Positions 1-7,693 of a stretch of 13,832 nt of DNA are shown here, in pieces (the stretch's first letter is position 1; every line of letters starts with the position of its first letter). The notes beneath the pieces are model-generated. The model saw only the letters and a program-made list of their open reading frames with translations, did no database searches and was not told the origin of the DNA. The position numbers and the translations under genes were made by a program. Source of the stretch: an uncultured Lachnobacterium sp. (GTDB taxonomy: Bacteria > Bacillota > Clostridia > Lachnospirales > Lachnospiraceae); contig CAMFPD010000046.1 in the NCBI GenBank assembly GCA_945971355.1, forward strand, positions 1-13,832. Reading direction: 5' to 3'.

Positions 1-1
1 A

Positions 2-286
2 GCAATTTCTGGAATTCCAGCTTCGTGGCCAGGTTATGAGTTGACGGTGGGATCTTCAGGGGAAAAGGTAAGACAGCTACAAGAACAGCTGGCACGAATT
101 TCGAGAACATATTCAGCCATTCCAACGGTGACAGTAGATGGAGTGTACGGAAACAGTACGAGAGAGGCAGTAGAGAAATTTCAGTCAACCTTTGGACTTC
201 CGGTTACAGGAGTAGTTGATTATTTAACATGGTATGAGATATCTGCAATCTATGTAGCGATTACCAGAATTGCAGAACTAAGATAG
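2..286 (+). CDS. Peptidoglycan-binding domain protein, C-terminal fragment (runs off left edge)
   Basis: The reading frame is open from base 2, so this is the 3' end of a larger gene; a TTG at 41 is an internal codon, not a convincing start. The visible ~94 residues form one PG_binding_1-type domain: a GSSGEKVRQLQEQL helix, then DGVYGNSTREAVEKFQ and FGLPVTGVVDYLTW, which match the usual pattern of 'GS.G..V..LQ..L', 'DG.fG..T..AV..FQ' and 'GL...G.v...TW'. Domains of this kind bind cell-wall peptidoglycan and often occur in tandem in clostridial cell-wall or spore proteins; the catalytic or other domains would lie upstream, outside the window. The stop codon is 19 nt before truA, so the two are probably co-transcribed. 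The domain call is secure; the role of the whole protein cannot be read from here. Confidence 0.8.
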   Translation, partial: AISGIPASWPGYELTVGSSGEKVRQLQEQLARISRTYSAIPTVTVDGVYGNSTREAVEKFQSTFGLPVTGVVDYLTWYEISAIYVAITRIAELR

Positions 287-305
287 ACAGGAGAATAAAT
301 TATTA

Positions 306-1043
306 ATGAAGAACTATATGATAACTGTAGCTTATGATGGTACCAGATACAAGGGTTGGCAGGTTCAAAAAAGCACAGAAGATACTATTCAGGGAAAACT
401 ACAAAAAGTACTGGAATCAATGTGCGGTCATCCGGTGGAGGTAATCGGTTCAGGAAGGACTGATGCAGGAGTTCATGCAAGAAGCCAGGTGGCTAATTTT
501 CATATTGATGACAATTTCACAGAAAATGAATTGATGGACGGATTAAATCATTATTTGCCGGGAGACATAGCCGTTACATCAATTGCGCAGGTGGATGACA
601 GATTTCATAGCAGGTACAATGCGAAGAAAAAGACATATATATACAGAATCAATACCAGTGAACAGTCAAATGTTTTTGAACATAGATTTGTCTATGAGTA
701 TGGAGCACCTCTTGATGAAAAGCTTATGGTTAGAGGTGCAAAACTTTTGTTAGGTACACATGATTTTAAGTCATTTTGTGGAAATAAAAAAATGAAAAAA
801 TCCACAGTCAGAACAATCTATGACATTAATATTGAAAAAATTGGAAGTGAAATAAGGATAAAGTATACTGGTGACGGATTTCTGCAGAACATGATAAGGA
901 TACTGACAGGAACCTTGATAGAAATTGGCAGAGGAGACAGAACATATGAATCTGTTACAGATATACTAAATACACTGGACCGAGAGGTGGCAGGCTACAC
1001 AGCTCCACCTCAGGGTCTGATTTTGGAGGAAGTAGAATACTAA
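306..1043 (+). CDS. truA: tRNA pseudouridine synthase A
   Basis: TruA converts uridines 38-40 in the anticodon arm of many tRNAs to pseudouridine in the cytoplasm. The 245-residue product has the usual family length. The N-terminal strand motif AYDGTRYKGWQ (residues 9-19) is present. The catalytic motif GSGRTDAGVHA (48-58) carries the nucleophilic aspartate D53, and the C-terminal segment YTGDGFLQNMIRILTGTLIE supplies the conserved active-site loop. The ATG at 306 is preceded by AGGAGA at 289-294. The stop codon is separated from the recJ ATG by one base, which implies translational coupling. Nothing is truncated or unusual in the sequence. Confidence 0.97.
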   Translation: MKNYMITVAYDGTRYKGWQVQKSTEDTIQGKLQKVLESMCGHPVEVIGSGRTDAGVHARSQVANFHIDDNFTENELMDGLNHYLPGDIAVTSIAQVDDRFHSRYNAKKKTYIYRINTSEQSNVFEHRFVYEYGAPLDEKLMVRGAKLLLGTHDFKSFCGNKKMKKSTVRTIYDINIEKIGSEIRIKYTGDGFLQNMIRILTGTLIEIGRGDRTYESVTDILNTLDREVAGYTAPPQGLILEEVEY

Positions 1044-1044
1044 T

Positions 1045-2805
1045 ATGCAGCAGTGGTTTGTGATGAACAAAGGAGCCGATTTCAAGAGTATCGGTTTAAA
1101 ATATGGAATAGATCAGGTTACAGCAAGGATAATTAGAAACAGAGATATTGTGGAGGATGAGGATATTCGGCTTTTTTTGCAAGGAGATTTGTCGGATTGC
1201 CATGATCCAGCATTGATGAAGGATGGGGACAAGCTTACGGATATTCTGATTAAAAAGATAAATGAAGGTGCATCTATTCGAATTGTCGGAGATTATGATA
1301 TAGATGGAGTGATGGCCACCTTCATTTTAAAGAAAGCTCTGGATGAGCTTGGGGCAAATGTAAGCTATGTTATTCCTGATAGAATAAGTGATGGATATGG
1401 ATTAAATGTCAGAATAATAGATGATGCATATGGGGATGGGATGGATACAATCTTAACCTGTGACAATGGAATTGCAGCAATTCAGGAGATTTCTCATGCA
1501 AAAGAACTAGGAATGTGTGTGCTTGTCACAGATCATCATGAGATTCCATTTGAGGAAATAAATGGAGAGAAAAAATACATTTTAAGCGATGCAGATGCAA
1601 TTGTTGACCCACATCAGAAGGATTGTAATTATCCTTACAAAAACCTCTGTGGGGCTGCAGTTGCATGGAAGATGATGTGCCTTTTGTTCAAAAAGCTTGG
1701 AAAACAGACAGGGATTTTGGATGAAATGCTTGAAAACGTAGCATTTGCAACAGTTGGAGACATCATGGATTTAAATGGTGAGAATAGAATCCTTGTCAAA
1801 GAAGGCCTGAAGCGGATTCACAATACCAAAAATATTGGAATGAGAGCGCTTATTACACAGTGCGGACTTATGGCAGAACAGGTGGAAAGCTACCATTTTG
1901 GATATGTGCTGGGGCCGTGCATAAATGCAAGTGGAAGACTTGATACAGCAACCAGGGCTTTGCAGATGCTTTTGGAGGAGGATGAGAATACAGCAAGTGT
2001 GATTGCATCTGAGCTGTGTGTTCTGAATGAAGAGAGAAAAGAGCTGACAAAGGCTGGAGTGGATGAAGCTATTAGACAGTATGAGGAATGTGGATACAAA
2101 GATGATACTGTTGTTGTAATCTATATGCCAGAGGTCCATGAGAGTATAGCTGGAATTATAGCTGGAAGAGTGAGAGAGTACTGTCATAAACCAGTGTTTA
2201 TTCTCACGAAAAGTGGAGATAAAGTTAAGGGGTCCGGTCGTTCGATTGAAGAGTACTCAATGTATGAAGAGATGTGCAAGGTAAAGGATGTATTTTTTAA
2301 GTTTGGAGGACACCCGATGGCAGCAGGATTGTCCCTTGAAGCGGACAGGGTGGATGAGTTTAGAAGGCGAATAAATGAGAATTCCACACTTACTGAGCAG
2401 GATTTGATGGAAAAAGTAAAAATAGATGTGCCGATGCCTGTCTCTTATGTGACAAAGGAGCTGGTAAGAGAGTTTGAGATTTTAGCTCCTTTTGGAAAAG
2501 GAAACCCGAGGCCTGTCTTTGCTGATAAAAATATGTACATAAGTAGAATGTGGATAATAGGAAAGAACCAAAATGTTCTCAGGCTCAGTATGGTTTCTGC
2601 TGATGGAAAACCGGTTTCAGCAATATATTTTGGAGATATAGATACATTTGTTGGTTATCTGTCTGAGAAATTTAGCAGTGAAGATGTTGATTTGGCAATG
2701 AGGGGCAGACAAAACAGGCTGGTTATTTCTGTGGTGTATGCACCAAGAATTAATTCCTTTAGAGATGAGGAAAATCTTCAGTTTGAAATTCAATTTTATC
2801 AGTAG
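1045..2805 (+). CDS. recJ: Single-stranded-DNA-specific exonuclease RecJ (DHH family)
   Basis: RecJ degrades single-stranded DNA 5' to 3' in recombination and repair, using two metal ions. At 586 residues it is close to the E. coli protein in length. The DHH motifs appear in order: GDYDIDG (82-88), TCDNG (138-142), the DHH signature at 163-165, VDPH (187-190), GPCINASGR (290-298) and the DHHA1 motif GGHPMAAG (421-428). A C-terminal OB-like region follows. The fifth motif is usually GPRINA.GR; here the arginine is a cysteine (C292). The ATG lies one base after truA; the nearest ribosome site, GGAGGA at 1025-1030, is inside truA with a rather long 14-nt spacer, so coupling to truA probably helps initiation. 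Some clostridia carry more than one RecJ-like protein, so this could be a paralogue rather than the sole RecJ. Confidence 0.93.
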   Translation: MQQWFVMNKGADFKSIGLKYGIDQVTARIIRNRDIVEDEDIRLFLQGDLSDCHDPALMKDGDKLTDILIKKINEGASIRIVGDYDIDGVMATFILKKALDELGANVSYVIPDRISDGYGLNVRIIDDAYGDGMDTILTCDNGIAAIQEISHAKELGMCVLVTDHHEIPFEEINGEKKYILSDADAIVDPHQKDCNYPYKNLCGAAVAWKMMCLLFKKLGKQTGILDEMLENVAFATVGDIMDLNGENRILVKEGLKRIHNTKNIGMRALITQCGLMAEQVESYHFGYVLGPCINASGRLDTATRALQMLLEEDENTASVIASELCVLNEERKELTKAGVDEAIRQYEECGYKDDTVVVIYMPEVHESIAGIIAGRVREYCHKPVFILTKSGDKVKGSGRSIEEYSMYEEMCKVKDVFFKFGGHPMAAGLSLEADRVDEFRRRINENSTLTEQDLMEKVKIDVPMPVSYVTKELVREFEILAPFGKGNPRPVFADKNMYISRMWIIGKNQNVLRLSMVSADGKPVSAIYFGDIDTFVGYLSEKFSSEDVDLAMRGRQNRLVISVVYAPRINSFRDEENLQFEIQFYQ

Positions 2806-2823
2806 TTTTTTTGCTCAGCAAAT

Positions 2824-2831
2824 GGTAAAAT
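2824..2831 (+). promoter_or_regulatory. Weak extended -10 promoter candidate upstream of the chemoreceptor-like gene
   Basis: TG at 2824-2825... reading TGGTAAAAT (2823-2831) fits the extended -10 pattern TGnTAnnnT, but the region 17 nt further upstream (TAGTTT, 2803-2808) is a poor -35. It could start an internal transcript for the two genes that follow. Read-through from recJ is equally plausible. Confidence 0.25.
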
Positions 2832-2871
2832 GGAACTAGTATGATGAGTTGTATCGGAGGATATAATTAAT

Positions 2872-3816
2872 ATGTTTGGTAATAAAAATAGAATGTCGTC
2901 AGATGAGATACTGGAGATGAAGAATAAGCTTGAAGCAACTGAAAGATTTGTTAGGAATGTGGAAAAATCTTCAGAGATTCTCGATACAAATGTGACAGAA
3001 ATTGCAGAGTCGTGTAGCAGAACAGGAGAGTATGCAAATCAGGTGGCAGATAATGTGAACTCAACAATTGAGTCTGCAAAATCAAATATTGATGTGGAGG
3101 CTTCTCTCATTCATTCTCTTGATGAGTATGGAAATGCAGTATCCAAAACTCAGGCTGATATTGAAAAGCTTGTTGAGAAGGTGAAGGAGCAAAATGAAGA
3201 AGCTTTGAAGCTTGTTGATAATAATAAACATTTTACATCGCCATCAAAGTATTTATCAGAGCTTCCGTCAACTTTTAGGGAGGCTAATCAGAAGTATTCA
3301 GGGCATATAGGGAAGATGTCAGAGTATTGCAAACAGATGGGAGTACTTGCACTTAACTCTGCTATTGAAGCTGGCAGACTGGGGGACAGTGGCAAAGTTT
3401 TTGTGAATTCCTGTGAGGTTATCAGGACATATGCTACAAATTATGAGAATGAAATCGCCCTGATGAAAGAGGAAATAAGTGCTTCAAATGAGAAAATTGC
3501 TTATCTGGAGGAGCAGGTACGCCATCTGGTAGGACTTCTCAAAGAAAACAATGTGGCAACAGCCAAGCTTATGAAACAATGTGGAGAGACAAGTGACTTT
3601 GCCGGTGAATTAAAGCTTGGTATAGATTTTGACTCAATTACTGAACTAAAAACAAATGTAATAGACCTTAAGAATGCAGAGGAAGAGATATTAAAATCTG
3701 GGGAAAGAAATAGAATGCAGCTTGAGGATATGTTTGCTGAGATAGAAACACAACAGAAAAATCAGGAAGAAATTTTGAAATCAGTTCTTCCCGTTTTAAA
3801 TACAAAAGAGGAGTAG
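2872..3816 (+). CDS. Soluble chemoreceptor-like coiled-coil protein with a divergent MCP hairpin tip
   Basis: The 314-residue product is predicted to be almost entirely helical, with no signal peptide, membrane segment, HAMP or recognisable sensor domain. Residues 11-115 and 195-305 are Glu/Lys-rich heptad-like helices. Between them, QMGVLALNSAIEAGRLGDSG (155-174) closely follows the MCP signalling tip consensus 'QTNLLALNAAIEAARAGE.G+GFAVVA.EVR', which in chemoreceptors binds CheA and CheW. The second half is altered: G to V at 176, AVVA becomes VNSC (178-181), and the conserved Glu of EVR is V183. The start is supported by GGAGGA at 2856-2861. A hydrolase gene begins 4 nt after the stop, so the pair is probably one operon. 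It may be a cytoplasmic receptor, a scaffold, or a decayed MCP that no longer engages CheA. The family relationship is fairly clear; the function is not. Confidence 0.75.
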   Translation: MFGNKNRMSSDEILEMKNKLEATERFVRNVEKSSEILDTNVTEIAESCSRTGEYANQVADNVNSTIESAKSNIDVEASLIHSLDEYGNAVSKTQADIEKLVEKVKEQNEEALKLVDNNKHFTSPSKYLSELPSTFREANQKYSGHIGKMSEYCKQMGVLALNSAIEAGRLGDSGKVFVNSCEVIRTYATNYENEIALMKEEISASNEKIAYLEEQVRHLVGLLKENNVATAKLMKQCGETSDFAGELKLGIDFDSITELKTNVIDLKNAEEEILKSGERNRMQLEDMFAEIETQQKNQEEILKSVLPVLNTKEE

Positions 3817-3820
3817 GAAA

Positions 3821-4765
3821 ATGAAAAATGAGGTATTTACATTTCTGTCTAAGGATGGAAAAACAAACATTCATGCTGTGAAATGGATTCCGGATTCTGG
3901 CGAATATAAGGCAATATTACAGATAACTCATGGAATGATTGAGTATATCGAAAGATATGAGCCTTTTGCAAAATTCATGACAGAGAATGGTTATATGGTT
4001 GTTGGACACGATCATTTAGGACATGGTGAGTCTGTGAATACAAAGGAAGATTTAGGATTTTTTGCAGATGTGGATTCTCCAAGCGATTATTTAATTGAGG
4101 ATATGCATAAGCTTAGAACCACTATTCAGAAGGAAAATCCCGATGTTCCATATTTTATGTTTGGTCACAGTATGGGCTCTTATATGCTTCGCAAATATTT
4201 GTCAGTATATAATGATAATTTGAGAGGGGCGATTATTTGTGGTACAGGATTTAGCCCGGAAAAAGTAACAAAAATGGGTATTATGGCGACTAAGCTTATG
4301 AAAGTATTCAAGGGCAGTCATGGAAGAAGCAAAATGCTTAGGAATTTGACTTATGACAAATATTATAAGAAGTTTGATATGTTTGGCAAAGATGCTTCAA
4401 ATAGCTGGCTTACAAGAGATGAGGAGATTGTAAAGAAATACTATGCAGATCCAAAGTGTACATATATGTTTACAGTAAATGGGTATGTAGGATTGACAGA
4501 AGCAGTGCTGTACTCATGTAAGCAGGAAAATGTGGATAAAATTCCAAATAAGCTTCCAATATTTATTGTATCCGGTTCTGATGACCCTGTAGGTGGATGC
4601 AGTGAAGGGGTTATGAAAGTTGTAAATATGTTTAAAGAATCTGGAAAAGTTGATTTGACATACAAGCTGTACGATGGATTTAGACATGAGATTTTAAATG
4701 AAATCGGAAAAGAGCAGGTGTATTCAGATCTTCTTGCATGGATGAATGTGAGAATTGATACTTAA
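3821..4765 (+). CDS. Alpha/beta hydrolase, monoacylglycerol-lipase/lysophospholipase-like (Hydrolase_4 type)
   Basis: A 314-residue serine hydrolase, probably cytoplasmic since no signal peptide is visible. The oxyanion-hole HGM occurs at 37-39, followed by GHDHLGHGES (62-71), the form typical of monoglyceride lipase and lysophospholipase relatives. The nucleophile elbow is GHSMG (115-119) with S117; the acid is probably D255 in SGSDDPVG, and H289 in DGFRHEILNE completes the triad. The likely substrate is a monoacylglycerol, lysophospholipid or other acyl ester, though sequence alone does not settle it. The ribosome site AGAGGAG (3807-3813) lies inside the end of the preceding gene, and the ATG is 4 nt after that gene's stop, indicating coupled expression. 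A strong terminator follows 40 nt downstream. Confidence 0.9.
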   Translation: MKNEVFTFLSKDGKTNIHAVKWIPDSGEYKAILQITHGMIEYIERYEPFAKFMTENGYMVVGHDHLGHGESVNTKEDLGFFADVDSPSDYLIEDMHKLRTTIQKENPDVPYFMFGHSMGSYMLRKYLSVYNDNLRGAIICGTGFSPEKVTKMGIMATKLMKVFKGSHGRSKMLRNLTYDKYYKKFDMFGKDASNSWLTRDEEIVKKYYADPKCTYMFTVNGYVGLTEAVLYSCKQENVDKIPNKLPIFIVSGSDDPVGGCSEGVMKVVNMFKESGKVDLTYKLYDGFRHEILNEIGKEQVYSDLLAWMNVRIDT

Positions 4766-4805
4766 GAATTGTACACAAGAAAATAAATATGGAAAATATT
4801 AAGTA

Positions 4806-4841
4806 AAAAATTGCTCAGGCCATATGGTCTGAGCAATTTTT
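4806..4841. terminator. Bidirectional intrinsic terminator
   Basis: A near-perfect hairpin: the left arm 4806-4821 (five A, then TTGCTCAGGCC) pairs with 4826-4841 (GGTCTGAGCAA then five T) around an ATAT loop, with one G-U pair. The A-run on one side and T-run on the other let it stop transcription in both directions, serving both the hydrolase gene (+) and the PAP2 gene (-). Confidence 0.92.
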
Positions 4842-4901
4842 GGAATTATGGTATTTATTTCTACTACATATAACGGCTATGCTTTAGTGTGATGTATATA
4901 A

Positions 4902-5555
4902 TCAATGCTGAGGAAGCATACTCTTTGCAGACACCTTGCCCCAGTCACGTACATAGATAAGATGATTCATAACAAAGCCAAGAATGATTGCTGTGGATAC
5001 ATCAAATACTGAATGCTGTTTAATAAACATTGTTGAAAGAATGATGCTTACACATAATATGAAAGAAACAATCTGTACAGTCTTTTTGTGCTTTAATTCA
5101 TTGCTGTTTACAACCATAAGGTGAATGCCGATTGAATTGTACACATGTATGCTAGGAAACAGGTTTGTTGCTGTGTCAGCTGAGTACAGGTATCCGCATA
5201 ATGTTGTAAAAACATTATGATGAGAAAAATACAATGGGCGGAGATAATGTCCATTTGGATACACAGTTGATATAATTAAAAAAACTGTCATTCCGGTAAA
5301 GAGGAATCCACAGAGCTTATAGAAATCACTTTTGTTTCTAAATGCTGTGAATACAACACCCCATGCGACATATCCAAACCACAGGAGATATGGAATTACA
5401 AAATATTCGCAAAATGGTATATAATCATCAAGCGCAACGTGTATTACGTGAAAGTGGTTGGTTACTGTTTTCTCAACATATCCAAACCATACGAGATATA
5501 TTATAAAATATGATAAAATCCAAAGATGCTGGTATTTACTTAACAATTTTTTCAT
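4902..5555 (-). CDS. PAP2-superfamily integral membrane protein (PAP2_3/AUR1-like)
   Basis: A 217-residue multi-spanning membrane protein. Numbered from the ATG at 5555, it has a short cytoplasmic lysine-rich N-terminus, several hydrophobic segments, and the PAP2 motifs: LRP (105-107), PSIH (134-137, H137) and KQHSVFD (179-185, nucleophile-type H181 and D185). In this superfamily these histidines and the aspartate hydrolyse or transfer lipid phosphate. The lysine of the classical KxxxxxxRP motif is replaced by Tyr, as expected for the AUR1/PAP2_3 branch rather than the classical phosphatases, so it may be a lipid phosphatase or a phosphotransferase. I chose ATG 5555 because CAGGTG lies just upstream; a TTG at 5573 would add six residues but has no ribosome site. 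It is transcribed alone, opposite to both neighbours. Confidence 0.83.
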   Translation of the reverse strand: MKKLLSKYQHLWILSYFIIYLVWFGYVEKTVTNHFHVIHVALDDYIPFCEYFVIPYLLWFGYVAWGVVFTAFRNKSDFYKLCGFLFTGMTVFLIISTVYPNGHYLRPLYFSHHNVFTTLCGYLYSADTATNLFPSIHVYNSIGIHLMVVNSNELKHKKTVQIVSFILCVSIILSTMFIKQHSVFDVSTAIILGFVMNHLIYVRDWGKVSAKSMLPQH

Positions 5556-5597
5556 AGGGCACCTGCTTTTCAAAATATGTTTTTATGCTTGTTTGGA

Positions 5598-5626
5598 ATT
5601 ATAGCACTGGCATTTTTGGGGTACAA
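5598..5626 (-). promoter_or_regulatory. Promoter of the PAP2 gene
   Basis: On the minus strand: TTGTAC (5626-5621), a 17-nt spacer, and TATAAT (5603-5598) preceded by TGC, which makes an extended -10. It lies about 43 nt upstream of the chosen start codon. Confidence 0.7.
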
Positions 5627-5713
5627 TACCATTTTATGAATGTTAATAAAATTTATGAAAATATTAAGATTTATACATAAAACCTCAATATGTTTTGTAT
5701 AATTTTTTATGGA

Positions 5714-5741
5714 TTGACTTATTTTTTTTTGCAAGTATAAT
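5714..5741 (+). promoter_or_regulatory. Promoter of the L,D-transpeptidase gene
   Basis: TTGACT (5714-5719), a 16-nt spacer and a consensus TATAAT (5736-5741). The start point would fall near 5748, giving a leader of about 49 nt before the GTG. A second TATAAT at 5698-5703 has no matching -35. Confidence 0.75.
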
Positions 5742-5796
5742 AATGCTGTATGTTATAAATGTAAAAAGTTTAATTTGAAAAAGAGAGGTTGGCGAC

Positions 5797-7458
5797 GTGG
5801 AGGAAACCAAGGAGAAAGTAGTAGAGGAAACTACTGCGGTAAAGAAATTTAATAAGAAAAAATTACTTGTTATTCTTGCAATTGTTTTTGCAGTAATCGT
5901 TGTTATCTATATCGGAATGTCAGTTTTCTTTATGAGTCATTTTTATTTTAGAACCACATTAAACGGAAACAGTGTATCTGGATATAGCGCTAATAAGATT
6001 CATGATAACTGGAAAGAAGATATAAATAATTATTCTTTAAAAATTGTGGAGAGTGATGGAACAGAGTCTGAATTATTGGGAGCAGATATAGATTTGACAT
6101 TGCAGTGGGATGATACCATTGCAAATATGATTTCGAAGCAGAATGGTTTTGAATGGCCAATAAAGCTTTTTAAACCAGATAACCTTACAAGTGAAGCCAT
6201 TGTCACATTTGACGAAGATAAGCTTGACACAGTTATTGATGGCTTTTCATTTATGGATGAATCAAAACAGAAAATGCCGGTTGATGCAACTGTATCTGAA
6301 TATGATGAGGAGAATGGGTTCACATTGGTCGAGTCAGTGCCTGGAACTGCTATTAATGAGCCAATTCTTAAGAAGGCAGTTGAGACAGCTCTTTATGGAC
6401 TGGCGGATACATATCAGATTACTGAGGGAAATGGTTATTTGGCACCGAAAGTGACAAATGATAATGAGAAGCTTCTTTTTGCAATTGAAACAATGAATAA
6501 ATATATTGATTCTGTCATTGAATATGAGGTTGGTTCGGAGACAGAAACTTTAGATGTAAGTACTTTTGCTGACTGGATCTCAATAAATGATAAGCAAAAG
6601 ATTGAGATTGACGAAGAAAAGGTTGCAGAGTTTATAGATGAAATGGAGGCAAAGTATAACACTTTTGGTAAGACTAAGAGCCTTGCAACATCATATGGAA
6701 CCACAATAAATGTTGGAAATTGTCATTATGGATGGCAGATAGACCCTGAATTAGAGGCAGAAGCAATTGTTAATGATATCAAGGGTGGAGAGAAAGTTAC
6801 AAGAGACTTCAATTATAAATATACAGCTGCAAGTCATTCAGGAAATGATTATGGTAATTCTTATGTGGAGATAAATCTGACAGCTCAGCATTTATTCTTA
6901 TACAAGGATGGTAATCTTGTTACAGAATCTGATTTCGTGTCAGGAAATGTATCAAATGGAAATGCAACACCAACAGGTGTGTTTGGTGTGACATATACAG
7001 AGAAAGATGCAACTTTAAGAGGCGACAATTATGCAACACCAGTTTCGTTTTGGATGCCATTCAATGGAAATGTTGGAATGCATGATGCAACATGGAGAAG
7101 CTCGTTTGGAGGAAGTACATACAAGAGAAGTGGTTCACATGGATGCATAAATCTTCCATACTCTGCTGCACAAACCATATTCAATACAGTATCTGCGGGA
7201 TATCCTGTTTTTGTATATGAGTTGGCAGGAACAGAGACTCAGAAAGGAATAGATCAAGATGCAGCAGCTGCTGTAGATGCAGCAATCGCAGCAATTGGAG
7301 AAGTAACTGAGGCATCAGGAGCTGCAATAGCCGGTGCAAGGGCAGCATATGATGCGCTTTCAGATAGTCAGAAGGGCTATGTAGCAAAGTATCAGCAGCT
7401 ACTGGATTCAGAGGCTGCATTCGGAGCTATTATGGCTACAATGGCACCACCACAGTAA
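5797..7458 (+). CDS. Membrane-anchored L,D-transpeptidase (YkuD) with peptidoglycan-binding repeats and a C-terminal helical module
   Basis: L,D-transpeptidases make 3-3 cross-links in peptidoglycan or attach proteins to it, using a catalytic cysteine outside the membrane. The 553-residue product has a cytoplasmic basic tail (KKFNKKK), one membrane anchor at about 23-46, then PG_binding_4-like modules over about 55-310. The YkuD domain (about 355-475) has H429 in GMHDATWR and SHGCINLP (447-454) with catalytic C450. After it, residues 487-545 form an Ala-rich three-helix unit (AIAAIGEVTEASG, ARAAYDALSDSQKGYV) resembling modules appended to clostridial surface proteins. The GTG start has AGAGAGG at 5782-5788 with an 8-nt spacer. 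The stop codon lies inside the left arm of the long inverted repeat that follows. The enzyme assignment is strong; the role of the tail is unknown. Confidence 0.94.
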   Translation: MEETKEKVVEETTAVKKFNKKKLLVILAIVFAVIVVIYIGMSVFFMSHFYFRTTLNGNSVSGYSANKIHDNWKEDINNYSLKIVESDGTESELLGADIDLTLQWDDTIANMISKQNGFEWPIKLFKPDNLTSEAIVTFDEDKLDTVIDGFSFMDESKQKMPVDATVSEYDEENGFTLVESVPGTAINEPILKKAVETALYGLADTYQITEGNGYLAPKVTNDNEKLLFAIETMNKYIDSVIEYEVGSETETLDVSTFADWISINDKQKIEIDEEKVAEFIDEMEAKYNTFGKTKSLATSYGTTINVGNCHYGWQIDPELEAEAIVNDIKGGEKVTRDFNYKYTAASHSGNDYGNSYVEINLTAQHLFLYKDGNLVTESDFVSGNVSNGNATPTGVFGVTYTEKDATLRGDNYATPVSFWMPFNGNVGMHDATWRSSFGGSTYKRSGSHGCINLPYSAAQTIFNTVSAGYPVFVYELAGTETQKGIDQDAAAAVDAAIAAIGEVTEASGAAIAGARAAYDALSDSQKGYVAKYQQLLDSEAAFGAIMATMAPPQ

Positions 7459-7681
7459 GTGTGGCTGCCTATATATTGAAATGTAGAATAAGAAAACCCC
7501 CATATATATTTTAGAGAGACAAATTTGCAACAGTTCCGAGGCTCACAGTCGAAGTTAATTGCGCATATCTCAGCCAATTATCTGAAATCAACCTCGGAAC
7601 AAACTTGCAAATTTTCTCGAAAAAATCATATATGGGGGTTTTCTATCTTCACAACATTTAGTACAGCCACACTTACTGTGG
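7450..7681. repeat. 232-nt imperfect inverted repeat between convergent genes
   Basis: Two arms of about 90 nt face each other around a 50-nt loop. Paired blocks, from the outside in: 7450-7467 with 7664-7681 (18 perfect bp); 7479-7484 with 7654-7659 (6 bp); 7491-7507 with 7628-7644 (17 perfect bp, AGAAAACCCCCATATAT); a T4/A4 match; 7516-7519 with 7615-7618; 7521-7530 with 7605-7614 (10 bp); and 7533-7541 with 7592-7600 (9 bp). A short stem (7556-7561 with 7575-7580) lies in the loop. The outer arm includes the transpeptidase stop codon; the other end stops 12 nt short of the GH42 stop codon. The GGGGGTTTTCT side of the 17-bp block, mirrored on the other strand, could act as a two-way terminator. 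A miniature palindromic mobile element or an inverted duplication are alternatives. Confidence 0.88.
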
Positions 7682-7693
7682 CTTTGGCATTTC

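Noticed and set aside
1771..2387. Leftward open frames of 60-138 codons inside recJ
   Set aside because: They are antisense to a well-conserved gene, rich in Ser/His/Leu as antisense frames are, and have no ribosome sites.
2810..2822. Dyad TTTGCT-C-AGCAAA after recJ as a terminator
   Set aside because: A one-base loop cannot form a stable RNA hairpin and no T-run follows. It is more likely chance in AT-rich DNA.
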